From positions 8,866,001-8,930,000 of the forward strand of contig NC_062996.1 in the NCBI RefSeq assembly GCF_023078275.1: a stretch of DNA of 64,000 bases. Reading direction: 5' to 3'. Made by a program: the position numbers and the translations under genes. Below are positions 43,985 through 55,157 of this stretch, one piece after another (the first letter of the stretch is position 1; every line of letters begins with the position of its first letter). The stretch comes from Leguminivora glycinivorella. Lineage: Eukaryota; Arthropoda; Insecta; Lepidoptera; Tortricidae. The notes beneath the pieces were generated by a model. The model made no database searches. It saw nothing but the letters and a program-made list of their open reading frames with translations, and was not told the DNA's origin.

Positions 43985-43992
43985 TTGGATAT

Positions 43993-44341
43993 CCATTTAA
44001 ATACTTATATATTTTGTTATAACCAAGAGCAATTCAATACGGGACTGACTAAGCCCATACAAACAAGCGTACCCCTGAAACGTATGGGCCTTTTAGGCTT
44101 AAAACTAGATGGCGCTGTTTGCAGCCTAGAAGTAGCCAAAATCATATTTTCCCCAAATATTTTGCGTGTTTTTATTTTTTATCAGAACAAATGACATATT
44201 TCTTTATTTTAAAATCATGATATCACGTCAATACACATTTTGAAAAAAAAAAAATAGGCATCATCAGTGTAGTTATGATAGTATTTAATAGGTGGCGCTA
44301 AAAAATCGAGGTACGATTCTTAGTATGAAGTACGTAAATCA
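43993..44341. other. Unassigned sequence
   Basis: This contains GATGGCGCTGTTTGCAGCCT and GGTGGCGCTAAAAAATCG, strings often seen in insect repeats. No boundaries can be drawn and no frame is convincing. Confidence 0.35.
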
Positions 44342-44525
44342 TCACTACATAGTATAAAACAAAGTCGCTTTCTCTGTCCCTATGTCCCTATACTCCCTAT
44401 GTATGCTTAAATCTTTAAAACTACGCAACAGATTTTGATGCGGTTTTTTTTAATAGATAGAGTGATTGTAGAGGAAGGTTTACATGTAGGTATAATACCC
44501 GTGCGAAGCCGGGGCGGGTCGCTAG
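44342..44525 (+). mobile_element. Short non-autonomous Helitron, second family
   Basis: It starts A|TCACTACATAGTATAAAAC and ends CGTGCGAAGCCGGGGCGGGT, then CGCTAG|T. It has the TC start, CTAG end, a GCGAAGC subterminal hairpin and A/T flanks. At 184 bp it has no coding sequence. Confidence 0.8.
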
Positions 44526-44571
44526 TCCTATATAAAATTATACATAATCCTTTATTATTAACCTAACCACA

Positions 44572-44787
44572 AAATTAAAATTTTGAAAAAACCCCCGACA
44601 TAGTGGAACGATTTTTACGAAACAGAGCTAAGAACACTCCCGACTAATTCAGCTTTCAAACAAAAAAAACGAAATCTAAATCGGTTCATCCGTTCGGGAG
44701 CTATACGATGCTACAGACAGACACACACACAGACCGACAAACACGTCAAACTTATAACACCCCCTCGTTTTTGCGTCTGGGGTAAAA
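44572..44787 (+). repeat. Family E copy
   Basis: The copy carries CCCCCGACATAGTGGAACGA through GGAGCTATACGATGC, a short (GACA) tract and CACGTCAAACTTATAACACC. It is slightly shorter than the copy at 42850 because the microsatellite is short. Confidence 0.75.
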
Positions 44788-44795
44788 AATACACA

Positions 44796-45012
44796 CATAC
44801 ATACAATCACACCAGTATCCCATAAGAAGTAGGCAGAGCACATGTAACTACTCAAGTTTCAGTCCCACTCTAGGCAATAGTGGGGTTGAAAGAAACCAAA
44901 TTGTGACATTGCAGTGACAGGTTGCCAGCCTCTCGCCCACGCCACAATTTATTAACATATATCCCACAGTCGACTTCTACGACACCCACGGGAAGAAAGG
45001 GGGTGGTGAAAT
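44796..45012 (-). mobile_element. Family B copy (minus)
   Basis: The (TATG)n tail is at the left (CATACATACAATCACACC), and the body extends right to GGGAAGAAAGGGGGTGGTGA near the family 5' end. It is nearly full length. Confidence 0.75.
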
Positions 45013-45124
45013 TTCGAAACGCTTCAACACACGGGGATATTGTAAAAAAAAAGATAAACGTACTAATACTCGACACCTACTGGATACGTAACGACAGTTT
45101 AATTTGTCAGTCATTACAACTAGG

Positions 45125-45660
45125 GAACAAATTAAATAATTTTATTGTTTTGTCTGTCTGTCTGTGTGTGTGTGTGTCTGTGGCATCGTAGCTCTCGAAC
45201 GGATGAATCGATTTTGATTTAGTTTTTTTGTCTGAAAGCTTGCTTGTTTTTTTGTTTGTTATTATTGTCAATGTTTTATTTATAACTTTTGTATGCTGTA
45301 TGTTTCGTTATTTTTGTATTTTGTTCTTTATGCCTTGTGTTTCTTTAGTTTTGTCTGTTGCCTTCCGTGATTTTGCTCACTTAATGGTCTCACCGGAAGA
45401 CCAGCGCTGGAAGTCGCCAGCAATATGCTGAGGTGAGGCCGTTTCGTGGCACTTTATTCTCCTATGTCATTCATAAATATTGTTTATTGTCTGTGTGTGT
45501 TTACGAATAAAACTTTTCTATTCTATTTCTATTCTATTCTATTCTATTGAAAGCTGAGTTAGTCGGGAGTGTTCTTAGCCATGTTTCATGACAATGGGTC
45601 CACTAGGTCGCGGTCGGGGGTTTTTTCAAAATTTTAATTTTGTGGTTAGGTTATAATAAT
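45125..45660 (-). repeat. Family E copy (minus) split by a LINE 3' end
   Basis: Family E is present at about 45140-45240 and 45548-45660. Between them, 45241-45547 is a retroposed sequence ending in a (TTCTA)n tail and bounded by the perfect 8-bp repeat TGAAAGCT (45233-45240 and 45548-45555). The insert contains GGTCTCACCGGAAGACCAGC and AGCAATATGCTGAGGTGAGG; a related piece is at 47310-47390. It is probably a 5'-truncated LINE. Confidence 0.8.
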
Positions 45661-45827
45661 ATTTAGTTAATACAATAATTAAAAAAAAATATTTTTGTTT
45701 CAGATTAAAGCCGGATTATGTTATAAGTGGTATGTACAAAAATTATTTATTTTATCTGTAATTATAAATATGCTTTTTTTAGATGCACCATAATAGCGAC
45801 ATCTACTGTAAGAATATAACAATTCTT
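45661..45827. other. Short unassigned spacer
   Basis: AT-rich, with no supported feature. Confidence 0.35.
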
Positions 45828-46285
45828 AGTAGCTATTACCATAGAGGACAAGTAAGAGAAGAGTTGTAACTCCATACATCAGTAAATGCGGGTTATTTGT
45901 ATAGGCATAGTTAAGAGACATCTAGCGACAATCACGCGTCAAATAGCGTGAATTATCAGTACCACTACCCGATACTAGGTGGCAACTGTGTCTCTTCTGC
46001 CAAAAAAATAATATTAGAACAGTTTACAACTTATATTACAATCAGAAGGAATTGAAAACAGAATACTGATTAATACTATTGTAATATTAGATAAAAATTG
46101 GTGAGCATTAGACTTTTCGTTCGTCGCGACATCTATTGACAAGTAGCAGTACTGATAATTTACGCTAGTTGACGCGTGATTGTCGCTAGATGTCACTTAA
46201 CTATGCCTATACAAATAACCCGCATTTACTGATGTATTGAGTTACAATTCTTCCCGTACTTATTCCTCTATGCTATTACTACCGT
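45828..46285. mobile_element. Foldback element of about 455 bp
   Basis: The arms (about 45828-45970 and 46140-46285) pair through CATACATCAGTAAATGCGGG, TATAGGCATAGTTAA and CTAGCGACAATCACGCGTCA with scattered differences. No protein frame is present, and the ends are approximate. Confidence 0.7.
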
Positions 46286-46429
46286 AGTTGTGGAAACCAT
46301 ATTGGAAATTCCCCATTATTTTATTAACTATTTGCAAACTTCCCTTAAAACCGATTACTATTGTCAATTAACACTACCTTTAGTCGCGTTTTAACTTATC
46401 GCTTCTCATTTCGAATTTTTCTCACTTGT

Positions 46430-46620
46430 ATCGTACGACGTTTTTTAGTACAGATGGCCCTCCAAAGTTTCGACCTGACATATAATGACCCACTTTTCGC
46501 ACTAGTGCGTAAAAAACACCATCTGTACTTAAATAGTACATTTCGATATAAGTGCGTAAAAAAGGAAGTTCGAAAAGAGTGGCGATAAATTAAAACACGA
46601 CCGAAGGGAGTACTGAAAAC
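46430..46620. repeat. Family A partial copy
   Basis: GTATCGTACGACGTTTTTTAG, CAGATGGCCCTCCAAAGTTT and CCATCTGTACTTA mark the modules. The order is circularly shifted relative to 470-702, as expected if two copies recombined. Confidence 0.6.
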
Positions 46621-46831
46621 TAATTTATTCAGTAGTAGTTTAAAAAATAAATAAATAAACCTACTTTGAATGAAATGAGCTGGTATAAACAAAGACAATC
46701 AAAAGAACAATGGCATTTGTTGCCGAGTGCTTTAATAGTGCTCGATATCGACTGTGAAAGGAACAATCCCGGTGCTTTATTATAGGGAAGTACTTTAAAT
46801 AATAGTTATGTGACCGTTGCATAATAAGAGG

Positions 46832-47204
46832 CAAGGCTCGGAACCGGTTTATTTTTTACCGGTTAAAACCGGTTTATTTCGATTTTACTCCGAACTTTTG
46901 AAAGAACGCGAACGTTATTAGAACTTTGTTTTAACCGAAATAAACCGGTTTATTCGACGAGCGGCGAGACGCAGCTAAATACCTACGTTCACGCAGCGAG
47001 TTTTTTTTTGAACAGTATTACCTATCATGCTGCGGAATAAACCGGTTTATTTTGTTCTAAACCAATTAATCGAACGAAAACATTATGAAAGAGTTTTTCT
47101 AAAAACTGGTTTAAAAATAGCGGTTTTTCAAGCGAAAACGAAATTTAAAGGTTTGTCCGTGTACATGATAACGGTTTGAAAATTCAACCGGTATCCGAGC
47201 CTTG
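46832..47204. mobile_element. Family J hAT MITE, copy 2, perfect 8-bp TSD
   Basis: Ends are CAAGGCTCGGAACCGG and CCGGTATCCGAGCCTTG. The octamer ATAAGAGG flanks both sides exactly (46824-46831 and 47205-47212). The body is about 373 bp of AACCGG-rich sequence homologous to 33277-33786. Confidence 0.9.
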
Positions 47205-47424
47205 ATAAGAGGCTTTAAAGCTCGAGTGCTGATTCATGAAATGAGCCGAAGGAAGATAAGTCTCGTGAAATAAAGCACCTTCCAGATACAACTGACTGTA
47301 AATCGCCGAATGGGCCCTACGGAAGACCAGCGCTGGCTTTCAGCTAGCAATATGCTGAGTTGGGTCCATTTCGTAATGCACACTTAATGTTATGTTCTGT
47401 TTCTTGTTTTCTTGTTAACAACCT

Positions 47425-47592
47425 AACCACAAAATTAAAATGTTGAAAAAAACCCCGACCGCGACCTAGTGGACCGCTTTTCATGAAACATGGCTAAGAA
47501 CACTCCCGACTAACACAGCTTTCAAATAAAAAGAACTAAATCGAAATCGGTTCATCCGTTCGGGAGCTACGATGCCACAGACAGACACACAC

Positions 47593-47653
<61 letters not shown>

Positions 47654-47722
47654 TGGACAGACAGACAGACAGACACGTCAAACTTATAACACCCCGTCGT
47701 TTTTGCGTCGGGGGTTAAAAAT
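47425..47722 (+). repeat. Family E copy with long (GACA)n
   Basis: A complete-looking copy with about 20 GACA units at 47580-47675. Confidence 0.8.
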
Positions 47723-47723
47723 A

Positions 47724-47960
47724 AAATAAAATAAAAATAAAAATAATTTATTGCCAAAAAAAATCTACAATCTAAACTTACAGTTTAAGCATTACTTAGG
47801 TACAACATTCTTTTAGGTAACTACAAACATCAATCATCAAGTAGGTACAACACAACAGTATAAATTTTATCTTATAGTAGGTACATTACAAAGGCAATGG
47901 GTACCAGTCTCGGGCTTTGCTAGATTGATGGTATTATCCAGCCCTGATTTTCAGCCTGGT
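47724..47960 (-). mobile_element. LINE 3'-end fragment (minus)
   Basis: The A-rich AAAATAAAATAAAATAAAA followed by ATTTATTGCC reads as a (TTTTA)n tail on the minus strand. The body lacks coding sequence. Assignment is by tail structure only. Confidence 0.45.
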
Positions 47961-48044
47961 CCCTCGGGTCGGTGAAGGCGTTTGGCGTTTGGGTTTTGTT
48001 GCTTGTACATGTACGTACGTGTTGTGAATGTCACGAATAATAGT

Positions 48045-48460
48045 TATTTGTTATACAAGGGGGCAAAGTTGTATTTTAACGCCGAGTGTGGAATTGAAAA
48101 ACGAGCACATGAAAGGATTCTATAGTTGAACCACGAGCGAAGCGAGTGGTTCGAAAATAGAATCCTGAACTTGCGAGTTTTTAACACACGAGAAGTAAAA
48201 TACATTTGCACCCGAGTGTAACACAAAACTTTTCCCCTCACTATAGCGAGGAAACTACAACGCAAAAAATGCGTTTATCACTGCTTCCAGTAGTTCCACA
48301 GGTGGTAAATCATCTTTATTACTAGATTCACCTACTTTTATCAATTTTCAAGCGGTAAATTTGACTTTATTCAAGGTCTAATTACTTTACCCACTAGTGG
48401 ATAAATGCGTTTTTGCCCGCAGGTATTAAAGGACAAAACACGTGTTTCCGAGCTCGTGAG
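48045..48460. repeat. Family K, divergent copy
   Basis: GTTATTTGTTATACAAGGGG, ACCACGAGCGAAGCGAGTGG and CACCCGAGTGTAACACAAAA are shared with the copies at 58463 and 61108. The GAGCGAAGCGAG palindrome is a GNA-loop hairpin. Confidence 0.6.
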
Positions 48461-48499
48461 GGGAAAATGTCTGTTATCTTTATCTTTTATCTAAATCTG

Positions 48500-48690
48500 G
48501 AGAAATGTGATCACCAGTGAGTAGGGGGGTAAGAACGGTAAGAATGAATGTGACATTATCTGGGTGAAGGGATCTTATTGTCAATGGCGCTTACGGCGTT
48601 ATGAGCAATGTTCGTGTACAAATACGACGCCGAGGGACGTAAGCGCCATCGACAATAAGGTCCATTACTCAGATAACGTCACTAACAAAT
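48500..48690. mobile_element. Inverted-repeat element, about 140 bp stem-loop
   Basis: GTGACATTATCTGGGTGA and TATTGTCAATGGCGCTTACG on the left pair with CGTAAGCGCCATCGACAATA and TACTCAGATAACGTCAC on the right. It is a small MITE without coding. Confidence 0.65.
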
Positions 48691-48773
48691 AATTATTGTC
48701 ACTACTTTGAAAAAATCTCGTATCTCAGGCTGCTCCTCAAAGTTAAAACGCAGTAAGTCTATATGTATTCCGT

Positions 48774-49314
48774 ACATACATACAATCACGCCTGTTTCCC
48801 ATAATAAAATCAAGTCTTTAGTGTTCTTCACATATCCCGCACCTTTTTTTGGTCTTCTCTGTTTGGCCTAAAGGTTGACTGGTAGAGAATGCCATGTAGT
48901 ATTAAGTTCGCCTTTTGTAACTGTATATTTTTACTGTGCAATAAAGTTTAAATAAATAAATAAAAGGGTAGGCAGAGCACATCAACTCAATTTTAAATAT
49001 TTTTTTAAATACCTATGTACATGTGACGTGTAAAAGTGCCCCTGTGGCCTATTTGCTGAATAAATTATTTTGATTTATTTTGATTTTGATTTTTTGATTT
49101 TGACATGAAACTGCTAAAGTTACAGTGCCACTCTTGGCAAATAAGGTGTTGAAAGAAAACGAAACTGTGACATTGCAGTGACAGGTTGCCAGCCTCTCGC
49201 CTACGCCACAATCTGACCCATATCCCACAGTCGCCTTCTACGACACCCACTGGAAGAAAGGGGGTGGTGAAATTCTTAACCCGTCACCACACGGCAACAT
49301 ACATACATACTTAC
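48774..49314 (-). mobile_element. Family B copy (minus) broken by two insertions
   Basis: The copy is in three pieces: 48774-48799 (tail side), 48963-48987 (GGGTAGGCAGAGCACAT) and 49106-49314 (rest of body to the CCCGTCACCACACGG end). The first gap holds a family C LINE end with an AAATAAATAAATAAA tail. The second holds a retroposed segment with a (GATTTT)n tail. Confidence 0.75.
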
Positions 49315-49374
49315 TACAATTTTCTTTTCATTGACAGAAGAAGATACAAGTTTTTTTAAAAGTAGTGACGAATT

Positions 49375-49465
49375 ATTGGGGACACCTTACACATATCAAC
49401 TTAGCCCCAAACTAGGTAAAGCTTGCTATGGGTGCTAAGCGACGAAATACGAGTATATACTTAAG
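49375..49465 (-). mobile_element. SINE 3' fragment (minus)
   Basis: GGGGACACCTTACACATATC and CTAGGTAAAGCTTGCTATGG match the 3' part of the tRNA-derived SINE; the head is absent. Confidence 0.65.
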
Positions 49466-49670
49466 TAGATACGAAATTTGTTTTGAACTTGATAGGTTCA
49501 GTAGTTTTTGAGAAAAATACCAAAAACTACGGAACCCTGCAATGAGCGTGGCCCGACACGCTTTTGGCCGGTTTTATTTTTTAAGTTGAGACAGTTGAAG
49601 GGATGGAGAGTGACATAGGCTACTTTTTGTCTCTTTCTAACACGAGCGAAGACGTTAGCAAAAGCTACTT
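49466..49670 (+). repeat. Family G 3' fragment followed by a Helitron fragment
   Basis: TTGAACTTGATAGGTTCAGT to GAGCGTGGCCCGACACGC is family G. From 49584, GTTGAAGGGATGGAGAGTGA to GCAAAAGCTA is the 3' part of the short Helitron family, with its CTAG mutated. Confidence 0.6.
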
Positions 49671-49691
49671 TTCTATATTTCTTTAATTTGG

Positions 49692-49999
49692 CAGCTGAGC
49701 ATGTCTTTTTTTTTGCCAATAAAAAAATGTTGATTGTTTTAGGGAATTTTATTAGGTCAATTGTACTCAGAATCACGAGTACTTTCAATCTCACTGGGAG
49801 ACAAAAAGTGTCCCAGAATTTCCATACATTTTTGTTACTTTCCTCTTTTGTTACCCCATACAACATGTACGGGAAATGGTAACAAAATAAGAAAAAATCG
49901 TATGGGACAATTTTTTTAACTACTAGGATTGAAAAAGCTAGTAATTCTGAGCATATTTTTTTTTTCATAAAATGGCGAAAAAAAAAGAAATGCTCAGCT
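49692..49999. mobile_element. Family H MITE, copy 2
   Basis: Ends are GCTGAGCATGTCTTTTTTTT and AAAAGAAATGCTCAGC, inverted. The body is closely similar to copy 1 at 30648. Confidence 0.8.
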
Positions 50000-50164
50000 A
50001 ATTAAGATATATCAAGAGCTCTCTTGTAATAAGAGCTGAAACAGTAGCAATCAAGAGCACAATGGGCATTAATCTCATGATAGAGCTGCTCTGTGATAGA
50101 GGCTTTCAATAACGAACGGAAATGAGAAAAGGTTATACGTCTCTATCGGCCCGATTCAAAGGTA

Positions 50165-50375
50165 AAAAACCGACCAAGAGCGTGTCGGGCCACGCTCAGT
50201 GTATGGTTCCGTAGTTTTCCGTATTTTTCTCAAAAACTACTGAACCTATTAAGTTGAAAACTATTTTCTTAGGAAGTGTTTATAAAGTTCTATTTTTGTG
50301 ATTTTTTTCATATTTTTTCTCAAAAGTTTTTTTGGTTCAAAAGTTAGAGGGGGAGGGACACACTTTTTTTCCTTT
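50165..50375 (-). repeat. Family G fragment (minus)
   Basis: The fragment runs from AAAACCGACCAAGAGCGTGT through ACTACTGAACCTATTAAG to AGAGGGGGAGGGACACAC. Confidence 0.65.
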
Positions 50376-50379
50376 AGGA

Positions 50380-50515
50380 GCAATACAATACAATACAAAT
50401 ATTCTTTATTGTTCACCAATATAACAAGATTACATCACATAATTTTAATTAACTATGGTAGACAACAGGCGGTCTTATCGCTAAAGAGCGATCTCTTCCA
50501 GACAACCTTTGGGTA
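50380..50515 (-). mobile_element. LINE 3' end with (TATTG)n tail (minus)
   Basis: (CAATA)n is followed by TTCTTTATTG and GGCGGTCTTATCGCTAAAGA, the complement of the 3' end at 27770-28122. Confidence 0.7.
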
Positions 50516-50566
50516 GTGGAGACAAGACACAAAAAACAACTGATTTGAGTAGGTGATGCAGTGTGT

Positions 50567-50706
50567 TGAAGGGATGGAGAGTGACATAGGCTACTTTGTG
50601 TATCTTTCTAACCCCCCCCCCTTCCCTAACATGTAGGGTGGAAGTTTGTATGGAGCCTTTCGTAATTTTCGAATTCAACGCGAGCGAAGCCGCGGGCAAA
50701 AGCTAG
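50567..50706 (+). mobile_element. Helitron 3' fragment
   Basis: GTTGAAGGGATGGAGAGTGA to GAGCGAAGCCGCGGGCAAAA and GCTAG|T gives an intact 3' terminus, but the 5' half is lost and the middle carries unrelated sequence. Confidence 0.65.
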
Positions 50707-50709
50707 TCA

Positions 50710-51794
50710 AATATAAAATAACCTCAAACTCTTAAGGGTGCTTTAAAAAAAACGTCAAAATAATGTAAAATTGATAGTTTTAGTCGGTGAAATACAACAC
50801 TTTCCGTCATCCAATAGATTTACTTAATTAAAGTTTCAGTTAAAGCATCTTATTATCTTGACTTTTATAAGACTCGATTTTTGAAAACTAACTCAATAAA
50901 TTAATTATGAATTTTTCTCTAATGCACGTTTAGAATAACTCACGTATAGAGCTGAATTAGTCGATCTTATTTGTAAAATTTGGACAATTTTGAATACTAA
51001 AACAGGTAAATTTATAATTCGTATATCCTGTACTATAATCTTCTCAGACTACATTTTTATTATAAGGTTTTGATAAAGAGTAAACGAGGCTAAGACGAAT
51101 TCAATTTTTTTCAGAAATTACCTAAAATTAAGTGACAATTTCTTGTAAAATCTACATCACATCGAAGTAATTTTTGTACTTAATTAATCTGCAACATTTA
51201 CTTAAATTGCTGTTATGCCTTAGTGATGATAAATTGCCATTATTTATTTTTGGCAATTTTTTGAAAACGAGCCTTCACCGGTACAATTATTACCACTTTT
51301 GGACATTTTCTCATATTTTATTAGACCAAGTAAAAAAGTCCTATAATGTGATATATATTTCTAAACTACTCGCAAAGCCCTTTAATTTGATACCACACAC
51401 GGTATGATCAAGCGCTCGGTTGCGATTTCACTGTTTTTCACATGAAAGCCCTCTTAAAGTTATAACACCAACGATTCGTCAAAATCGTCAGCCGTCCAAA
51501 CATCTTTATGAAATCGCTAATAAAAACCAGATTAATGACCCCTGCCTACATCGGGGCCCGGGCTTCCGCCGGAAATGGCTAACGACTGCTCAACACTGCA
51601 CATGTGTTGTAAAGCAGTAGCTTAACTCACCGGTAAAATACTGCCGGGTGGAGAATTAATAATTTGATTTATTGAAGTTGATTCTTAAAAGTTCATACAA
51701 ATCTATCGGTTTCAAAAATTTTAATGACGTTTATATTTATTAAAACTAAACAATGTTTTCACCAAAGCAATATAAAAATAAAAAGCAATATAGT
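50710..51794. other. Long unassigned stretch
   Basis: I see no convincing coding frames, RNA genes or element termini over about 1.1 kb. It may be unique sequence and is the cleanest candidate for single-copy DNA in this half of the window. Confidence 0.4.
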
Positions 51795-52055
51795 AACCAC
51801 AAAATTAAAATTTTGAAAATACCCCCGACCACGTCATAGTGGACCGATTTTCGTGAAACATGGCTAAGAACACTCCCGACTAACTCTGCTTTCAGACAGA
51901 AAAAACTGAATCTAAATCGGTTCATCAGTTCGGGAGTTACGTTGCCACAGACAGGCACATACAGACAGATAAACAGACAGACAGGCAGACAGACAGACGG
52001 ACAGACAGACACGTCAAACTTATGACACCCCGTCGTTTTTGCATCGGGGGTTAAA
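51795..52055 (+). repeat. Family E copy
   Basis: CCCCCGACCACGTCATAGTG to GTCGTTTTTGCATCGGGGG, with a mixed (GACA) tract. Confidence 0.75.
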
Positions 52056-52254
52056 AATAGGCTAATATAAAAAATTCCTATTTAAAAAAAATATATAATA
52101 TTATAATTTTTTTTTAAATATGTATTAGTCTCACGAGAGTTTTATAGTTAAAAAATACCTACTGAAAAAATCTCAGTCAAGTTTTTTTTTTTTTTTTTTT
52201 TAATTTATTTAAGGTCGCTTTTTAACAACAAGGTCATTAGCGACCACAAGAGAA

Positions 52255-54340
52255 TTACATTTTTTTATATACATCAATTAATTTTATAAATCTAAGTACA
52301 TTCAGATTCTTATCATTCAAACAGTCCTTTAAGGTTGTAGGCAATTTACATTTTTCTCTTTCTTCCTTAAATGCTCCTGTGTGGTGACGGGTTAAGAATT
52401 TCACCACCCCCTTTCTTCCCGTGGGTGTCGTAGAAGGCGACTATGGGATATGGGTTAAATTGTGGCGTAGGCGAGAGGCTGGCAACCTGTCACTGCAATG
52501 CCACAGTTTGGTTTTCTTTTAACCCCTTATTTGCCAAGAGTGGCCCTGAAACTTAAGTAGTTTCATGTGCTCTGCCTACCCCTTTATGGGATACAGGCGT
52601 GATTGTATGTATGTATGTATGTATGCTAAACACTCGATTAAAATATGCTTAATAGTTAACTCCAAACCGCATTTATCACATTTACTCTTTTCATTCTTAG
52701 TAATAAGGTAGCAATGGGTTAAGTTTGTGTGTCCTATTCTTAGTCTAGTGATAGCTATCTGATCTCTTCTACACGTAAAGGGTATTGGTGGAGTTTCAAA
52801 AATAGAATCTCTAATATTTGACAAATCATTGAAATTACCATTTTTCCAAGAATTATTCCAAGATATTTTGACAATTGATTTGATTTGTTTTTTAAATTCC
52901 GGGTAGCTGGATTTAATGGAGCAATCTATCTGAAGATTTTCAGTAGCTTCTTTAGCCTCTGTATCCGCTTTTTCGTTACCGATAATCCCTTGATGTCCTG
53001 GAATCCAGACTAATTCAAAATTAAAATGTTTTTCTAATATATTAATAATTTTTTGTTTAATATGCATGACAAGCGGATGGGAGTTCTTGGGGTTCCGCAA
53101 GCCCATCAAGCATGATTTAGCATCAGTGTAAATCACATGTTTCTTTTCGTTAGAATCCCTTTCAATTAACTCTAATGCTTTAAAGATTGCTATAGCTTCA
53201 CATGTAAAAACTGAGCTGGAATCATCAAGTCTATAATTGTAGTGTTTGTTACCAGATACAACTGCACATCCAGATTTGCCATTGCATACCGAGCCATCTG
53301 TGTAATACGTTTTACAATCTTCAAAACTATCATTGAGTTCATTAAATAGACTTTTATATATGTAATTCGTCGTTTCACTCCTTTTATTTTCCGCTAAATC
53401 TAGGTTAATCGGTATTTGTAATTGATCCCAAGGCGGAACAGTCAGTAATATTACTGGGTATAGTGCTGGAATAGTAAGATGGAATTCTTTCAAATATCTT
53501 GCTACTCTAATTTTGAAAGGTTGATGTAAACCTGGGTTAAATTTAAATTCATCATCAGTAACGGATTGTTTGACGTAATGCTCATATGTAGGACAATCAG
53601 GCCGCGATAAAATTTTCGTTGCATAAAACAAGGAGAGTGCTTTCCTCCTATATGAAAGTGGCATTTCGCCAGCCTCTGCCAATATGCTTTTAACAGGACT
53701 TGTACGAAAGGCACCAATACTAAGTCTCAGGGCCGTGTTTTGTACACTCTCAAGTGAATTCAATATTCCAATATTAGCCGAATCATATAAAACTGAACCG
53801 TAGTCTATTTTTTGTCTTATTATACTACGATAAGTTTTTAAAAGGCAATTGCTATCAGAACCCCAAGATAAAGACGACAAAGTTTTAATTATGCTCATTC
53901 GCTTTAGACAATCAGATTTTAAGTTATTTATATGAGTTTTCCATGTCATTTTTTTATCGAATGTTAATCCCAGTATTTTAACATTATTAACTTCTCTAAT
54001 CAAATGTTCATTTAATGATAACTCCATCGTTTTGTTTGGATTCTTCTTTTTTGTAAATACAATGAATTCAGTCTTAGTCTTAGAAAATTTAAATCCTGTT
54101 TTAGCAGACCACTTTTGGAGGCCATTCAAACTATTTTGAATTAATTTTGCTGTAAGTTCAAGGTTTCTACCACTACAAGTTATAGTTAAATCATCCGCAA
54201 ATAGATAGCCTTTCACAGGTTTGTCAACAACAGTGAGTATGTCATTTATAGCTATGAGGAACAAAATAACACTCAAAACTGAACCCTGAGGCAAACCATT
54301 CTCTACATAGACAGTGTCTGAAAGATAATTTTTTATTCTG
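52255..54340 (-). pseudogene. LINE ORF2 part: RT, RNase H and C-terminal zinc-knuckle-like motif, interrupted
   Basis: From the truncation point the frame encodes the RT motifs GLPQGSVLS and FADDLTI, then a thumb region. An RNase H domain follows: YTDGSVCNGKSGCAVVSGN (Asp), CEAIAIFKALELIE (Glu), YTDAKSCLMGL (Asp) and WIPGHQGIIGNEKADTEA (His, Asp). The end has CDKCGLELTIKHILIECLA, a Cys-x2-Cys...His...Cys motif typical of I/Jockey-type ORF2. The family B insertion breaks the frame at about 52623. On the far side (52371 downward) the same frame continues for about 38 codons to a stop at 52255-52257. Codons before 54340 in the open frame belong to the family E repeat. RNase H presence points to an I/Loa-like clade; the endonuclease and N-terminal RT are lost. 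Confidence 0.88.
52376..52622 (+). mobile_element. Family B full-length copy inside the LINE
   Basis: A 247-bp copy from CCTGTGTGGTGACGGG to the (TATG)n tail, flanked by ATGCT (52371-52375 and 52623-52627). This gives the best definition of the full family B length. Confidence 0.88.
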
Positions 54341-54560
54341 TCAGTCAAGTTTTGTTTTAGCCCCCAACGCTCAAACCACGAGGTGTTAAAAGTTTTACGT
54401 GTCTGTCTATTTGTCTGTGGCATGGTGGCTTTCGAACGTATGCACCGATTTAGATTTGTTTTTTTTTTTCTTAAAAGCTGAATTAGTCGGAAGTGTTCCT
54501 AACCATGTTTGATGAAAATCGGTCCACTATGGCGAAGTTTTTTTAAAATTTAGACTTTGT
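54341..54560 (-). repeat. Family E remnant (minus)
   Basis: AGCCCCCAACGCTCAAACC, GTGTCTGTCTATTTGTCTGT and GAATTAGTCGGAAGTGTTCC form the part of family E left to one side of the LINE insertion; it is more diverged than other copies. Confidence 0.65.
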
Positions 54561-54629
54561 ACCATGGTTATTGCCAACAGGCCATTTTGTACGTGTGATT
54601 TAAACTCATTACCATGGTAACCTTCATAA

Positions 54630-54745
54630 AATAAATAAATATTGGGGAACACCTTACACAGATCAACCTAGCCCCGAACTAAGCAAAGCTTGTACTACGG
54701 GGGCTAGGCGACGATATACATACTTATATAGATAAACACATAATT
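54630..54745 (-). mobile_element. SINE 3' fragment (minus)
   Basis: ATTGGGGAACACCTTACACA to CGACGATATACATACTTATA is the 3' part of the tRNA-derived SINE, with its (TAAA)n tail at the left. Confidence 0.7.
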
Positions 54746-55157
54746 GATAGATAAATATCCACAACACAACATATAGAGGCTTAAAATAAACAGGAGTTGG
54801 ATAAGTTGGATTACTGCTTAACTGTTTAATGTGCCAGCAAATGACTGGTAGCTAATTGTTATTTTATACGACTGCTTTTTTTAAATAATCGCTCGAAAAA
54901 CTTTTCTAATATCGTGCCCGTTTAATAATAAGCGTTATTATACTTTTTGTGGACCTCGGGTCGTGGCAAATATTTTTTAAGTTTCGAAGTTTCTGTATAA
55001 ATTGCTGTTATGAGTGTTTGTATTGTTTTTATGGTACGGTTAAGAAAATATTTCATCTTTTTTAATAAAAGATCTCGTTTGTAGAAGGTATAATGGTTAA
55101 TGGATGATAATATGGATTTGCTAGCGATATGAAAAATTGCTTGACTTAATACCGTTT
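54746..55157. other. Unassigned AT-rich sequence
   Basis: No supported feature. Confidence 0.4.

Larger units (their letters stand above)
52182..54340 (-). mobile_element. 5'-truncated LINE with RNase H, poly-A tail and 9-bp TSD
   Basis: The poly-T run at 52182-52201 is the poly-A tail of a minus-strand element. TCAGTCAAG flanks it at 52173-52181 and recurs at 54341-54349, which fixes the 5' truncation at 54340. The element inserted into a family E repeat, the rest of which lies to the right. A family B element (52376-52622) inserted later into its coding region. Confidence 0.9.

Noticed and set aside
54341..54423. Start of the LINE protein at the ATG in 54421-54423
   Set aside because: The TSD at 54341-54349 shows that these codons belong to the flanking family E repeat, not to the LINE.
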